From: Methylobacterium oxalidis
GTDB lineage: Bacteria > Pseudomonadota > Alphaproteobacteria > Rhizobiales > Beijerinckiaceae
Assembly (NCBI RefSeq): GCF_007992195.1
Contig: NZ_BJZU01000049.1
Location: forward strand, 29,359-93,358
Length of the DNA stretch: 64,000 bases
Direction of reading: 5' to 3'
In this document: piece by piece, positions 49,143 to 59,417 of the stretch
How the letters are laid out: each line of letters starts with the position of its first letter
How positions within the stretch are numbered: the stretch's first letter is position 1
Notes under the pieces: model-generated
Told to the model about the DNA's origin: nothing
Databases searched by the model: none
The model's input: the letters and a program-made list of their open reading frames with translations, nothing else
Translations under genes and position numbers: made by a program

Positions 49143-49889
49143 TCAGATCAGCTTGAGCCCCTTCAGGCTGGCATGCCCGTCGCGCCCGACGATGATGTGA
49201 TCGTGGACCACGATGCGGAGCGGATCAAGCGCGCCGATGACCTCGCGAGTCATCTTCACGTCGGTGGCCGAGGGGGTCGGGTCGCCGGAGGGATGGTTGT
49301 GGGCGAGGATGATGGCGGTGGCCGAGAGTTCGAGCGCGCGGCGCGCCACCTCGCGCGGGTAGACGGGCGTGTGGTCGACCGTGCCGTGCCCCTGCACCTC
49401 GTCGGCGATCAGGTGGTTGCGCTTGTCAAGGAACAGGATCCGGAACTGCTCCCGCGGCGAGAACGCCATCGTGGCCCGGCAATAGTCGAGCACCGCGCTC
49501 CAGGAGGAGAGCAGGGGCCGCTCGTTGAGGGCGCCGCGGGCGAGGCGGTGGCCCGCCGCCTCGATGAGCTTGAGATCCGCGATCACGCCCGGCCCGATGC
49601 CGTCCACCTCCGCCAGCCGGGCCGGCTCGGCGCTGACCACCTCCGCGAAGCTGCCGAAGCGCCGGATCAGCGCCTTGGCCAGCGGCTTCACGTCCCGCCG
49701 CGGGATCGCCCGGAACAGGGCGAGTTCGAGAAGCTCGTAATCGGGCAGAGCCGCGGCGCCGTGCTCCGCGAAGCGGGCGCGCAGCCGCTCGCGGTGGCCG
49801 AGATAGTGCGGGCCGTCCTCGTCCGCGGATGCCGCCGCGGGCCTCGCGCCGGCATCCTCCCCCGGTGCGCCGGGCGGCTGGCGGCCCAC
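49143..49889 (-). CDS. radC: RadC family JAB-domain protein
   Basis: A 248-residue protein with N-terminal helix-hairpin-helix-like DNA-binding segments ([20 protein letters not shown]) and a JAB/MPN metalloprotease-like domain with the signature [14 protein letters not shown]. The original DNA-repair assignment of RadC is doubtful, and the biochemical role is open. GTG at 49889 lies 11 bases after the map stop; the frame is open upstream through map but only by chance. Co-transcription with map is likely. Confidence 0.92.
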   Translation of the reverse strand: MGRQPPGAPGEDAGARPAAASADEDGPHYLGHRERLRARFAEHGAAALPDYELLELALFRAIPRRDVKPLAKALIRRFGSFAEVVSAEPARLAEVDGIGPGVIADLKLIEAAGHRLARGALNERPLLSSWSAVLDYCRATMAFSPREQFRILFLDKRNHLIADEVQGHGTVDHTPVYPREVARRALELSATAIILAHNHPSGDPTPSATDVKMTREVIGALDPLRIVVHDHIIVGRDGHASLKGLKLI

Positions 49890-49900
49890 GGCCCGCCGCC

Positions 49901-50731
49901 TCAGGCGGCGGGCTGCGAGGGCTGGTGCAGGCCCTTCGGCGAGGTGGTGAAGATCTCGACGCCGGTCTCCGTGACCGCGACCGTGTGCTCGAACTGCGCG
50001 GAGAGCGAGCGGTCGCGGGTCACCGCGGTCCAGCCGTCCGACAGGACCTTCACGGCGGGCCGGCCGAGGTTGATCATCGGCTCGACGGTGAAGAACTGGC
50101 CGGCCTTGAGGGGCACGTCGTAGCTCGGCTCGACGTAGTGCAGGATGGTCGGCGCGTCGTGGTAGGTGCGGCCGAGGCCGTGCCCGCAGAAGTCGCGCAC
50201 CACCGAGCAGCGCTCCGCCTCCGCGTAGGCCTGGATCGCCCGGCCGATATCGTTGGTGGAGCCGCCGGGCCGGATCGCCGCGACGCCCCGCATCAGCGCC
50301 TCGTAGGTGATCTCGCACAGGCGCTGCGCCTTGCGCGGCACCTCGCCGACATAGGCCATCCGGCTCGAATCGCCGTGCCACCCGTCGAGGATGAGGCAGA
50401 TGTCGAGGTTGACGATGTCGCCGTCGCGAAGGGGCTTGTCGTTGGGGATTCCGTGGCAGACCACGTGGTTGATCGAGGTGCAGATCGACTTCGGGTAGCC
50501 GCGGTAGAACAGCGAGGCCGGGTAGGCCCCGTGGTCCATGGCGAACTCGTAGGCGAGGCGGTCGAGATGTTCCGTCGTCACGCCGGGCTGCGTCGCCTCC
50601 ATCAGGAGGTCGAGCGCCTCGGCGGTGAGGCGGCCGGCGCGGCGCATCCCCTCGAAGTCCTCCGGTCCGTGGATCGGCGGTTCCTGGGCGCGCCGGGCAC
50701 CCTGCGCGGCGACTTGGTCTTGCTGGGTCAT
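49901..50731 (-). CDS. map: Type I methionyl aminopeptidase
   Basis: A 276-residue di-metal enzyme that removes the initiator Met from new proteins. Metal ligands are in [13 protein letters not shown] (two Asp), [14 protein letters not shown] (His), TVEPMI (Glu) and [10 protein letters not shown] (Glu). The N-terminal about 20 residues are a variable extension. This would process the Anbu N-terminus encoded nearby, but it acts on all proteins. It is divergent from the zf-CHCC gene. Confidence 0.96.
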   Translation of the reverse strand: MTQQDQVAAQGARRAQEPPIHGPEDFEGMRRAGRLTAEALDLLMEATQPGVTTEHLDRLAYEFAMDHGAYPASLFYRGYPKSICTSINHVVCHGIPNDKPLRDGDIVNLDICLILDGWHGDSSRMAYVGEVPRKAQRLCEITYEALMRGVAAIRPGGSTNDIGRAIQAYAEAERCSVVRDFCGHGLGRTYHDAPTILHYVEPSYDVPLKAGQFFTVEPMINLGRPAVKVLSDGWTAVTRDRSLSAQFEHTVAVTETGVEIFTTSPKGLHQPSQPAA

Positions 50732-50984
50732 CGAGGAGACGTCTTGCGGGAAGCGGCGGTGGCGGAGACCCTATGTACGGTGTGCGCGCGAGGACGCCAA
50801 GCCGACGGGGCGCACGCAGCGCAGGCACGAAGCGGGCCGCGCACCCCTAGGCTTGCGGGCCCGGAGAGGCTAGAGGCATGGCCGTCCGGGGGCGCGGCGC
50901 CCTTCGGGCGCGAATCTCCGGCGGGATTCGCTGGATCGTGGGCCCGGCCTCGCGCAGGGCCCGACGAAAGGGCAGGGCAGCGCG

Positions 50985-51242
50985 ATGGCTGACAAGGCGG
51001 TACCGCACTTCCACAACGACATCGGCGCGAGCGCCATCGACGTCGGCTCGCGGGAGTTCATGTGCATCGGGGCGCTGCCGCCCTTCGACCATCCGCACGT
51101 CTTCCTCGACATGGGCGCCGACCACGAGATCATCTGCCAGTACTGCTCGACGCTCTACCGCCACCGCCCGAGCCTGAAGGCCGGCCAGGCGGACCCGCCG
51201 TCCTGCGTCTGGGACGATCACGCCCGGACGGCGGCCGAGTAG
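50985..51242 (+). CDS. Zinc-finger domain-containing protein (zf-CHCC family)
   Basis: An 85-residue protein with a CHCC zinc site: FMCIG, HPHVF and a final CQYCSTLYRH pair. The domain is that of the mitochondrial complex I subunit NDUFS6, and alphaproteobacterial members are its likely relatives. It may bind zinc in respiratory complex I assembly; inferred from the family. It is short but unmistakable. The monooxygenase gene follows 18 bases later. Confidence 0.92.
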   Translation: MADKAVPHFHNDIGASAIDVGSREFMCIGALPPFDHPHVFLDMGADHEIICQYCSTLYRHRPSLKAGQADPPSCVWDDHARTAAE

Positions 51243-51260
51243 GCGGGCCGCGCGCGCCCG

Positions 51261-52448
51261 GTGAGCCTCGACGTCGCCATCGTGGGTGCCGGGATCGGCG
51301 GCCTCACGGCAGCGCTCGCCCTCAGCGAGGCGGGCCACGGCGTCACTCTGGTCGAGCGCCGGACCGGCTTCAGCGAGGTCGGCGCCGGCCTCCAGCTCTC
51401 GCCCAACGCGAGCCGCATCCTGATCGGCCTCGGCCTCGGCGCACCGCTTCGCCGCGCCGCCTGCGAGCCGCCGGGCGTCACCGTGCGCGCCCTCAGGACC
51501 GGGCGCACCATCGGCTCCGTCCGCCTCGGCGAGCCGGTGCGAGAGCGCTACGGCGCGCCCTACTACGTGATCCACCGGGCCGACCTCCAGACGCTGCTCC
51601 TCGACGCCGTGCGCTCGCGGGCGACCATCCGCCTCCTGATGGGGCGGGACGTGGTGGGCCTCGCCGAGACGCGGGAGGGCGCGGTGCTCACCGTCGAGAC
51701 CGTCGCCGCCGGCCGCACCGAGACCCTGAACGCGGACCTCGTCGTCGGCGCGGACGGCCTGCGCTCGCGCATCCGTAGCCATCTCGACACGAGGCCGCTG
51801 GCGTCAGGCCGCATGGCCGCGTGGCGCGCCGTGGTGTCGCGGGAGGCCGCGCCGGGCGCGCTGCAGGGCGCCGAGACCGGCCTCTGGCTCGGGCCCGGCC
51901 GTCACGTCGTGCACTACCCGATCCTCGGCGGCGAGCGGATCAACGTCGTGGCGATCGTGCCCGAGCGCCAGGGCGACGAGGATTGGGGGCGGCTTGGCGA
52001 CCCAGCCGTCCTGCGGACCCACTTCCGCGACGCCGCCCCTCCGATCGCCGAGCTGCTCGGCCTGCCGGATTCCTGGCTGGTCTGGTCGCTGGTGGAGCGG
52101 CCGGTGGCGCGGCCGATGGCCCACGGCCGCGTCGCGCTCCTCGGGGACGCGGCCCATCCCGTCCTGCCGTTCCTGGCGCAGGGGGCGGCGCTCGCGATCG
52201 AGGACGCGGCGGTGCTGACGGCCTGCCTCGCCGCCGCGCCCGTGGAGCAGGCGCTCATCGCCTACGACGAGGCGCGCGGCGAGCGCGCCCGGCGGGTCCA
52301 GCGGGCGGCGCGGGGCAACGGGCGCAGCTACCACGCGGGCCGTGTCGTCGGCACCGCGCGCGATCTCGTCATGCGCCGGCTCGGGCCCGACGAAATGCGC
52401 GACCGCTACGCGTGGCTCTACGGCTGGCGGCCCGGGACCGCCGCTTGA
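51261..52448 (+). CDS. FAD-dependent monooxygenase (salicylate hydroxylase/UbiH-like)
   Basis: A 395-residue group A flavin monooxygenase. The FAD dinucleotide motif is DVAIVGAGIGGLTAALAL near residue 4, the DG motif is LVVGADGLRSRIRS, and the GD motif is VALLGDAAHPVLPFLAQGA. It resembles salicylate and 3-hydroxybenzoate hydroxylases; a ubiquinone hydroxylase role is also possible next to a complex-I-type zinc protein. GTG at 51261. It is probably co-transcribed with the zf-CHCC gene. Confidence 0.88.
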   Translation: MSLDVAIVGAGIGGLTAALALSEAGHGVTLVERRTGFSEVGAGLQLSPNASRILIGLGLGAPLRRAACEPPGVTVRALRTGRTIGSVRLGEPVRERYGAPYYVIHRADLQTLLLDAVRSRATIRLLMGRDVVGLAETREGAVLTVETVAAGRTETLNADLVVGADGLRSRIRSHLDTRPLASGRMAAWRAVVSREAAPGALQGAETGLWLGPGRHVVHYPILGGERINVVAIVPERQGDEDWGRLGDPAVLRTHFRDAAPPIAELLGLPDSWLVWSLVERPVARPMAHGRVALLGDAAHPVLPFLAQGAALAIEDAAVLTACLAAAPVEQALIAYDEARGERARRVQRAARGNGRSYHAGRVVGTARDLVMRRLGPDEMRDRYAWLYGWRPGTAA

Positions 52449-52482
52449 TCTGGCGGGCGGCTCCCGCTACCGCAGATCCCGC

Positions 52483-52569
<87 letters not shown>

Positions 52570-53110
52570 GCCTTCCTGAAACCACAAGCGTTGCGGGTAA
52601 CAGACGGGCCTTCCGACGCGTTTCGGCGTCCGGCCGGCACAAGCGACGATCCCGGCAACCTCGGCGAGCCGTGCTCCCAGCGGGCTCGGGTCTACAGCGA
52701 GGCTATCAGGGTGAAGGTGGTCTTTCGAGACCTCTCTGGAGGAGCGCGTCCGGCGTCCTGCGAACCTTCCTGATGGTCGACGGAAACGCGGGGCATCGCG
52801 CGGGAACTCGTTGAACAGGTTGCCCTGCTCAATGCGCCGAAATCTCATCATCCGCTTCGAAGTCCGTCCCCGGCAGCGATGCGTCAACTCGCAACCATCC
52901 CTGCAACGCCTGAGCAACGTTCAGCGGAACCGCTATGACACGGACGTTTCCAGCCCAGTTCAACGTTTCCGCTGCTACCTAGATGCGTAATTGTTAAAAA
53001 ATATGCATTTTAAAGTAGTATTCTCTGACTGAATGCTTCGGGCATTCCACTTCATTAACCAGAAATTGCGTAGATAATCCAGATTGATGCTGCATTCAGG
53101 TGAGCGACGA
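52570..53110. other. AT-richer intergenic stretch after tRNA-Leu
   Basis: 541 bases without a convincing gene. The second half (about 52975-53100) is clearly AT-rich compared with the rest of the window. It has a small hairpin GAATGC (53031-53036) with GCATTC (53042-53047), and must hold the chemotaxis receptor promoter. Open frames here do not resemble known proteins. The position after a tRNA 3' end and the base composition suggest an old insertion, but no integrase or repeat of the tRNA end is seen. Confidence 0.5.
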
Positions 53111-54784
53111 ATGTCATCCATTCGATTCCGTGTGATCGCCACGCTCGGCGCCTTTCTCGTTTCACTGTCTCTCATCGCCAGCGTCGGCTGGTACGCTTCG
53201 AGTACAGTCGAGCATGGCATGGAAACCATGTACGCAGATCGCGTGGTTCCTCTGCGAAATCTGAAGATCGTCGCCGACATGTATGCCGTCAACATCGTCG
53301 ACACGTCGCATAAAGTTCGCAACGGTGTTCTGCCCTGGTCGAGCGGCGTCAAAGCTGTCGCGGATGCGCAGATCAGCATCAAGCAGAGATGGGCGGACTA
53401 TATCGCCACGAGCATGGACGAGCGCGAGAAGCAACTGGCGGGCACGTCGAAAGCAGCCATGGTCGCGGCCGATGCCGCAACGGCCGATCTCCTCAAGATT
53501 CTCACGGACAAGGATGCGAGGGCACTCGACCAATTCGTCAGAGAACGACTCTACTCGGTCATCGATCCGGTGAGCGAGATCATCAGCACGCTGATCGACC
53601 TCCAGATCGAGGAGGCCAAGGTGGTGCACGGCCACTCGTCGGCCACCTACAAGATGGCGCAGACGATCGGGCTCTGCACGCTCGCGTTCGGCCTCCTGGC
53701 AGTGGCGTTCGCTTCGGCGACGATGGTGCGGGGCGTGCTCACGCCGCTGGCGGCCATCACGGCGATGATGCAGCGCCTCGCCGCCGGTGACGCGACCCAA
53801 CCGGTCCCCGGCTGCGGCCGACGCGATGAGATCGGCCTCATGGCCGCCTCGGTGGGGATCTTCAAGGACAATCTGATCCGCACACGGCAACTGGAGGAGG
53901 ACACGGCGCTGGCTCGTGCCTCGGCCGACGAGCAACGCAAGGTCGGCATGCGGCAGATGGCCGACAGCTTCGAGCGAGCGGTGGGCGGCATCATCGCGAC
54001 CATGAGCGCTGCCTCGACCGAGCTGCATGCCACCGCGCAGAGCATGTCGGGGACGGCCGCCGAGACTGCGACGCAGTCAACCACGGTGGCGGCGGCTGCC
54101 GAGCAAGCCGCCGACAACGTCAATACGGTCGCGGTCGCGGCCGAAGAACTGGGCGCGTCCGTGCTGGAAATCGGTCGTCAGGTGGACGGCTCGGCGGACC
54201 TGGCTCGCTTGGCTGTCGCGGAGGCGGATCAGACCGGTGCGTTGGTGCGGGCGCTCAGCGGCGCGGTCGATCGCATCGGAGATGTCGTCGGCATGATCTC
54301 GACCATAGCGGGCCAGACGAACCTGCTGGCACTCAATGCCACCATCGAGGCTGCGCGATCGGGCGAGGCAGGCCGCGGCTTCGCGGTGGTCGCCGCCGAG
54401 GTGAAGGAGTTGGCGGGCCAGACCGCGAAGGCAACGGAGGAGATTTCGACGCAGATCGCCGACATTCAGACCTCCACGGACAGCGCCGTGGCGGCTATCG
54501 GCTCCATCGGCGCCCGCATCCGCGAGATCGACGGCGTGGCGACGGCCATTGCGGCAGCTGTGGAGGAGCAGGGGGCAGCCACGCAGGAGATCGTGCGCAA
54601 TGTCTCACAGGCGGCGACCGGCACGGCCGAGGTTACCACGAACATCGCGGGCGTAGCGGGTGCGGCCGAGGAGACCGACGCGGCGGCAAGCCAAGTGCTG
54701 GCTTCGGCAAGCGAGTTGTCGCGCCAGTCCGAGCATCTTTCCGCCGAGGTGCGGCGCTTCCTCGCCACCGTGCGAGCGGCCTGA
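53111..54784 (+). CDS. Methyl-accepting chemotaxis protein
   Basis: A 557-residue inner-membrane chemoreceptor. The first membrane helix (about 6-30) and a second (about 180-205) flank a four-helix-bundle-type periplasmic domain. A HAMP domain (about 206-260) and a long cytoplasmic coiled coil follow. The kinase-control tip is [33 protein letters not shown]. The C-terminal CheR-binding pentapeptide is missing. ATG at 53111 follows AGGTGA; an ATG 27 bases earlier has no such site. The sensor half is less GC-rich than neighbouring genes. Confidence 0.93.
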   Translation: MSSIRFRVIATLGAFLVSLSLIASVGWYASSTVEHGMETMYADRVVPLRNLKIVADMYAVNIVDTSHKVRNGVLPWSSGVKAVADAQISIKQRWADYIATSMDEREKQLAGTSKAAMVAADAATADLLKILTDKDARALDQFVRERLYSVIDPVSEIISTLIDLQIEEAKVVHGHSSATYKMAQTIGLCTLAFGLLAVAFASATMVRGVLTPLAAITAMMQRLAAGDATQPVPGCGRRDEIGLMAASVGIFKDNLIRTRQLEEDTALARASADEQRKVGMRQMADSFERAVGGIIATMSAASTELHATAQSMSGTAAETATQSTTVAAAAEQAADNVNTVAVAAEELGASVLEIGRQVDGSADLARLAVAEADQTGALVRALSGAVDRIGDVVGMISTIAGQTNLLALNATIEAARSGEAGRGFAVVAAEVKELAGQTAKATEEISTQIADIQTSTDSAVAAIGSIGARIREIDGVATAIAAAVEEQGAATQEIVRNVSQAATGTAEVTTNIAGVAGAAEETDAAASQVLASASELSRQSEHLSAEVRRFLATVRAA

Positions 54785-54836
54785 TCCCGCTCGGCGGCGC
54801 ATCTCTGCCGCACATCGTCGACATGCGGCCTTCGGC

Positions 54837-55247
54837 CTAGTTCGGCTCCGTCCCGAGGGGCGTCGGCATCTGCTCCGTGCACACGACAGGCCGGCCCGAC
54901 GTGTCCGTCCAGGTGACCTCGCGGCCCTTGCCGCGCAGCTCGCGCGTGCCGTCCCCGTAGCGGAAGCCCGAGCCGCTCTCCTGCGCCTGGAGGGTCACCG
55001 GCTCGCCACTCGCGGGGCGCACCACCGCCGGGCGCCCCGGCTCCGAGTTCAGGAACTCGACCGTGAGCAGCGCGCCCTTCGGGCACTCGAAGATCACGCG
55101 GCGGATCGCCGCCGTCTCGGACTGCACCGCGTCCGAGAGCGCCCTCTCGGGCTCCTTGGGCGAGGAGGGCTCCTGCGCCCCGGCCCCGCCGCCGGCGAGG
55201 ATGAGCAGGGCCGCGAGGCCGGGAAGGACGTGATGGAGGCCGGGCAT
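54837..55247 (-). CDS. MliC-like (C-type lysozyme inhibitor domain) exported protein
   Basis: A 136-residue secreted or periplasmic protein. A signal peptide ([17 protein letters not shown]) is followed by an MliC-type domain with [32 protein letters not shown] and a closing VVCTEQ; the two Cys probably form the family's disulfide. MliC proteins inhibit animal C-type lysozyme, but the domain also occurs where this is not a plausible role. There is no lipobox Cys, so it is soluble. It converges with the chemoreceptor gene. Confidence 0.8.
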   Translation of the reverse strand: MPGLHHVLPGLAALLILAGGGAGAQEPSSPKEPERALSDAVQSETAAIRRVIFECPKGALLTVEFLNSEPGRPAVVRPASGEPVTLQAQESGSGFRYGDGTRELRGKGREVTWTDTSGRPVVCTEQMPTPLGTEPN

Positions 55248-55440
55248 GTCGCGTCTCTCCCGCCGGGATCATGCGCCGGATGCGCCTTGGAAGGTCGGTG
55301 CAGAACACCCGAGGCCAGGGGCGCGCGCAAGCGCTCGGGCACGGCGCCAGGGCCCGGTGCGGTATCAAACCTGCGAGCGGTGGTCGAACCGGGGCGCGTT
55401 CCGGGCGGCCGAGGCGATCACAGGATCGCGCGGTAGATGC

Positions 55441-55454
55441 TGTAAACGTTTACA
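55441..55454. promoter_or_regulatory. LacI-family operator (perfect palindrome) in the edd promoter
   Basis: TGTAAACGTTTACA is a perfect 14-base palindrome with the central CG typical of LacI/GalR-family operators. It abuts a -10-like TATAGT (55455-55460), so a bound repressor would block transcription of edd-eda. No LacI-family gene is in the window. Confidence 0.7.
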
Positions 55455-55460
55455 TATAGT
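55455..55460 (+). promoter_or_regulatory. Candidate -10 box of the edd-eda promoter
   Basis: TATAGT directly follows the operator. A weak -35 (GGTAGA at 55432-55437) is 17 bases upstream. The leader would be about 70 bases and includes a GGCGGAGG/CCTCCGCC hairpin (55488-55495 with 55506-55513). Confidence 0.4.
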
Positions 55461-55534
55461 CCGGCGGCGCGTAGAACCGTTCTCATGGGCGGAGGCTTGC
55501 GCCACCCTCCGCCGGACAGACGCAAGGACGAGCC

Positions 55535-57358
55535 ATGACCGAGATCCACCCCGAGGTCGCCGCCGTCACCGACCGCGTGATCGAGCGGTCGCGGCAGACG
55601 CGGCGGGTCTATCTCGACCTGATCGAGCGCGAACGGGAGGGGGGCGTGCACCGGCCGACGCTGGCCTGCGGGAACCTCGCGCACGGTTTCGCCGCGGCCG
55701 GCGAGGACAAGGCGGCGATCCGCGCCGGGCGGTCGATGAACATCGGCATCGTCACCGCCTACAACGACATGCTCTCGGCCCATCAGCCCTACGGGCGCTA
55801 TCCGGACCAGATCAAGGTGTTCGCCCGCGAGCGCGGCGCCACCGCGCAGGTGGCGGGGGGCACGCCGGCCATGTGCGACGGGGTCACGCAGGGGCAGCGC
55901 GGCATGGAGCTGTCGCTGTTCTCGCGCGACACCATCGCGCTCTCGACGGCGGTGGCCCTCAGCCACGGCATGTTCGACGGGACGGCGCTCCTCGGGATCT
56001 GCGACAAGATCGTGCCGGGCCTGATGATCGGCGCGCTGCGCTTCGGTCATCTGCCGACGATCCTGATCCCGGCCGGGCCGATGCCCTCCGGGCTCGCCAA
56101 CAAGGAGAAGCAACGCATCCGCCAGCTCTACGCGGAGGGCAAGGTCGGCCGCGAGGACCTGCTCGAGTCGGAGGCCGCCTCCTATCACGGCGCGGGCACC
56201 TGCACCTTCTACGGCACCGCGAACTCGAACCAGATGATGATGGACGTGATGGGCCTTCACATGCCCGGCGCCTCGTTCATCAACCCGGGCACGAAGCTGC
56301 GGCAGGCCGTCACCCGCGCGGCGATCCACCGCCTGACCGAGATCGGCGCGGACGGCAACGATTACCGCCCGCTGGGCCGCTGCGTCGACGAGAAGGCGAT
56401 CGTCAACGCGGTGGTCGGCCTCCTCGCCACCGGCGGCTCGACGAACCACGCGATCCACCTGCCGGCCATCGCGCGGGCGGCGGGCATCGTGCTCGACTGG
56501 GAGGATTTCGACCGACTCTCGGGGGCGGTGCCGCTGATCGCCCGGGTCTACCCAAACGGCGCGGGCGACGTGAACCACTTCCACGCGGCGGGCGGCATGA
56601 GCTTCGTGATCGCGAGCCTGATCGACGCCGGCCTCCTGCACGACGACATCCTCACGGTGTCCGGCGCGCGCCTGCGCGACCACGCCCGCGACCCGAAGCT
56701 CTCGGGCGAGGAACTCGTCTACGAGGACGCTCCGGAAAGGAGCTACGACGATACGATGCTGCGCACGCCCGCCAAGCCCTTCCAGCCGGACGGCGGCATG
56801 CGGCTCGTGAAGGGCAATCTCGGCCGGGCGACCTTCAAGACCAGCGCCGTCGAGGAGAGCCGCCGCACGATCGAGGCGCCCGCCCGCGTCTTCTCCGACC
56901 AGGACGAGGTGCTGAAGGCCTTCAAGGCGGGCGAGCTGGAGCGCGACGTCGTCGTCGTGGTCCGCTTCCAGGGGCCGCGCGCGAACGGCATGCCGGAGCT
57001 GCACAAGCTCACGCCGCCCCTCGGCGTCCTGCAGGACCGCGGCCACAAGGTGGCCCTCGTCACGGACGGGCGCATGTCCGGCGCCTCCGGCAAGGTCCCG
57101 GCGGCCATCCACCTCAGCCCCGAGGCGATCGGCGGCGGCCCCATCGCCAAGATCCGCGACGGGGACATCGTGCGCCTCAGCGCGCCGGAAGGCCGGCTCG
57201 AGGTGCTGGTGGACGCGGCCGAGCTCGCCGCCCGCGAAGGCGCGGCGGCGCCGCCCGCGGCCTTCGGCACCGGCCGCGAGCTCTTCGCCTTCATGCGCCA
57301 CGGCGCCGACGGGGCGGAGCAGGGCGGCTCGGCGATGCTCGCCGCCGCCGGCCTGTGA
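55535..57358 (+). CDS. edd: Phosphogluconate dehydratase
   Basis: A 607-residue [4Fe-4S] dehydratase of the IlvD/Edd family that converts 6-phosphogluconate to KDPG, the first committed step of the Entner-Doudoroff pathway. Cluster cysteines lie in [17 protein letters not shown] and the [17 protein letters not shown] segment. [11 protein letters not shown] and a C-terminal [18 protein letters not shown] are typical. It starts in GC-typical codon use, and eda follows after 28 bases. A LacI-type operator in the promoter suggests sugar-dependent derepression. Confidence 0.96.
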   Translation: MTEIHPEVAAVTDRVIERSRQTRRVYLDLIEREREGGVHRPTLACGNLAHGFAAAGEDKAAIRAGRSMNIGIVTAYNDMLSAHQPYGRYPDQIKVFARERGATAQVAGGTPAMCDGVTQGQRGMELSLFSRDTIALSTAVALSHGMFDGTALLGICDKIVPGLMIGALRFGHLPTILIPAGPMPSGLANKEKQRIRQLYAEGKVGREDLLESEAASYHGAGTCTFYGTANSNQMMMDVMGLHMPGASFINPGTKLRQAVTRAAIHRLTEIGADGNDYRPLGRCVDEKAIVNAVVGLLATGGSTNHAIHLPAIARAAGIVLDWEDFDRLSGAVPLIARVYPNGAGDVNHFHAAGGMSFVIASLIDAGLLHDDILTVSGARLRDHARDPKLSGEELVYEDAPERSYDDTMLRTPAKPFQPDGGMRLVKGNLGRATFKTSAVEESRRTIEAPARVFSDQDEVLKAFKAGELERDVVVVVRFQGPRANGMPELHKLTPPLGVLQDRGHKVALVTDGRMSGASGKVPAAIHLSPEAIGGGPIAKIRDGDIVRLSAPEGRLEVLVDAAELAAREGAAAPPAAFGTGRELFAFMRHGADGAEQGGSAMLAAAGL

Positions 57359-57386
57359 CGCCTGCCACCCAGAGAGGAAACTGCCG

Positions 57387-58004
57387 ATGACCGACATCGA
57401 CGCCCTGATGCGCTCGGTTCCCGTGATCCCCGTGCTCGTCGTGGAGGACGCGGCCCACGCCGAGCCGATCGCCGAGGCCCTGGTCGGCGGGGGCCTGACC
57501 GCGCTGGAGGTGACGCTGCGCACCCCCGCCGCCCTCGACGTGATCCGGGCGATGTCGCGCGTCGAGGGGGCCGTCGTCGGGGCCGGCACGGTGCTCAACG
57601 TGCGCGACCTCGACGCGGCGATGGAGGCGGGCGCCCGGTTCATCGTCAGCCCCGGCCTCACGGCGCCGCTCACCGAGGCGGCGATCGAGCGGGGCATCCC
57701 CTACCTGCCGGGCGTCGCCAACGCCGCCGACATCATGCGCGGGCTCGATCACGGCCTCAGCCGCTTCAAGTTCTTCCCGGCCGAGGCCGCGGGCGGCATC
57801 AAGGCGCTGAAAGCACTGGCCAGCCCGTTCGGGCAGGTGCGGTTCTGCCCCACGGGGGGCATCACGGAGGCGAGCGCGCCCGAGTGGCTCGCCCTCGAGC
57901 CGGTGCTCTGCGTCGGCGGCAGCTGGGTCGTGCCGGCGGGCGCGCCGGACGTCTCGGCGATCCGCCGGGCCGCGGAGGGCGCCTCGCGCCTGCGGGCGGC
58001 CTGA
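57387..58004 (+). CDS. eda: KDPG aldolase (2-dehydro-3-deoxy-phosphogluconate aldolase)
   Basis: A 205-residue class I aldolase that splits KDPG into pyruvate and glyceraldehyde 3-phosphate, completing the Entner-Doudoroff pathway. It carries [15 protein letters not shown] (catalytic Glu), and the Schiff-base Lys is in [21 protein letters not shown] binds the phosphate. It is in an operon with edd and converges with the Crp/Fnr regulator gene. Confidence 0.96.
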   Translation: MTDIDALMRSVPVIPVLVVEDAAHAEPIAEALVGGGLTALEVTLRTPAALDVIRAMSRVEGAVVGAGTVLNVRDLDAAMEAGARFIVSPGLTAPLTEAAIERGIPYLPGVANAADIMRGLDHGLSRFKFFPAEAAGGIKALKALASPFGQVRFCPTGGITEASAPEWLALEPVLCVGGSWVVPAGAPDVSAIRRAAEGASRLRAA

Positions 58005-58041
58005 GACCCGTCGGCGGAACGCGGACGGGCGCAGGCGACCG

Positions 58042-58767
58042 CTACCGCGGCTCGCTGTGAAGGTGCAGGTAGGAGGGGTCGAACCGCGAGACCTCGACGA
58101 GGTTCGACCAGTTCGGAATCGTGACGGTCGGCCCACGCCACGACACGAGGCCGCGCCGCCGCAATTCCTGCAGCGTGCGGTTCACGTGGACGTTCGTGAT
58201 CCCCAGCATGTCACCGAGTTCGCCCTGCGTGATCGGGAGCGTGTAGCTTCGGTTCTCCCGGTCGGTGAAGCCCACCGCGCCGAGCCGGCAGTAGAGCTCG
58301 CAGAACAGGTGCCCCATCCGCTCCAGCGCCGACATCCGGCCGACCGCCACGAGCCACTCCCGGTGGATGGCGGCGTCGATCAACGTCGTCAGCCAGAGGA
58401 CCCGGGTCAGGTGCGGCTGGGTCTCGGTGATGCGCAGGAGATCCGCGTGTGGCGCCGTCGCGGTCTTGCACGGCGAGAGAGCGATGACGCCGTGATCCAT
58501 GGTCTTCAGGGGAAAGCTGTGGAGGTCGACGAAGTCGCCCGGCACGTCGATCGAGGTGATCTGCCGGCGCCCGTCCGCGAGGATGCGGTAGCGCCCGGTC
58601 ATGCCCTCGAGGAGGAGGGTGCTGTGGGTCGGGCGGCTGCCCTGCTCGACCACATCGGACCGCGCGTCGAACGTCCGGGTCTGGGGCGTGAGCTCGCGGA
58701 GGATGCGGACCTCTTCCTCGTTCAGCTTGTCCAGGCAGCTCAACTTCCGGACGAGGAGATCACTCAT
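58042..58767 (-). CDS. Crp/Fnr-family transcriptional regulator
   Basis: A 241-residue regulator. A cyclic-nucleotide-binding-like beta-roll domain (about 20-125) is followed by a dimerisation helix. The winged HTH (about 155-225) carries ITQGELGDMLGITNVHVNRTLQELRRRG. FNR-type cluster cysteines are not arranged in the N-terminal region, so it is not a classic O2 sensor. ATG at 58767 (MSDLLVRKL) was chosen because the longer frame looks non-protein-like. It lies tail to tail with eda, and its ligand is unknown. Confidence 0.9.
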   Translation of the reverse strand: MSDLLVRKLSCLDKLNEEEVRILRELTPQTRTFDARSDVVEQGSRPTHSTLLLEGMTGRYRILADGRRQITSIDVPGDFVDLHSFPLKTMDHGVIALSPCKTATAPHADLLRITETQPHLTRVLWLTTLIDAAIHREWLVAVGRMSALERMGHLFCELYCRLGAVGFTDRENRSYTLPITQGELGDMLGITNVHVNRTLQELRRRGLVSWRGPTVTIPNWSNLVEVSRFDPSYLHLHSEPR

Positions 58768-58932
58768 GGCGCTCCCGGGGCGTAACCGTTGCGTGCGCCA
58801 CCTTTCATCGTCCGCACGCGTTTCGGCAACACCCAAACCGGGGTGCCGGGTTCCGAGACTCACCATGCACAGAGAAACCCGCCGCGCCTGTCGGCGGGCG
58901 GGCTGCTCTGCGGGACTGAGCGCCGCTGCGGC

Positions 58933-59226
58933 TCAGCAGCCGTCGTTCGCGGCCTGCTGCTGGGCGGTCGGCTTACCCTCGGATTCGCGCTTCACGTCCG
59001 CCGCGGAGGTCGCGGTCGTCGAGCCGGCGTTGTTCATCGCGCCGACCGTGCCAGGCGACTCCGCCTTCGCGCCGGGCGTGACCTTGGCGGTCGAGCCGGG
59101 ATCGACGTTCGAGCTCTTGTCCTGCTTGGGCTGGTTCCCGGCCGTGGTGCCGGTCGTGCAGGGGGCGGCGATGGCGGCCGAGCTGATCAGCAGCAGGGCG
59201 CCGGCAAGGGTCGTGACCGTCTTCAT
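58933..59226 (-). CDS. Small exported protein of unknown function
   Basis: A 97-residue secreted protein. The signal peptide (MKTVTTLAGALLLISSAAIA, cleavage near AIAA-P) is clear. The rest is low-complexity Thr/Ser/Ala/Gly-rich, with one Cys after the signal and one at the end (AANDGC). ATG at 59226 follows a strong GGAGGAACGC. I do not recognise the family; such small proteins are common in Methylobacterium-type genomes as I recall. Confidence 0.75.
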   Translation of the reverse strand: MKTVTTLAGALLLISSAAIAAPCTTGTTAGNQPKQDKSSNVDPGSTAKVTPGAKAESPGTVGAMNNAGSTTATSAADVKRESEGKPTAQQQAANDGC

Positions 59227-59417
59227 GCGTTCCTCCGATGTGATTAACATCGAGCAAACGACGGGCCGGCTCGGCAGTTCCCAAATCGCCGTGAGAAGAA
59301 CCGTACGGGCGGCCGCATGGACATCAATCCGGACGGCCACTCGCCTTCGCGAATATTATTGCGCTGCGCAAACTTCTCACCGCGGACGCACCGCACCTGC
59401 GAAGCGATCGCCGGCCA

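Noticed and set aside
49890..50828. Possible N-terminal extension of RadC over the map gene
   Set aside because: The added 313 residues are an out-of-frame reading of map. RadC proteins normally have about 220-250 residues.
53084..53110. Earlier ATG of the chemoreceptor
   Set aside because: It lacks a ribosome-binding site, while the ATG at 53111 has AGGTGA at suitable spacing.
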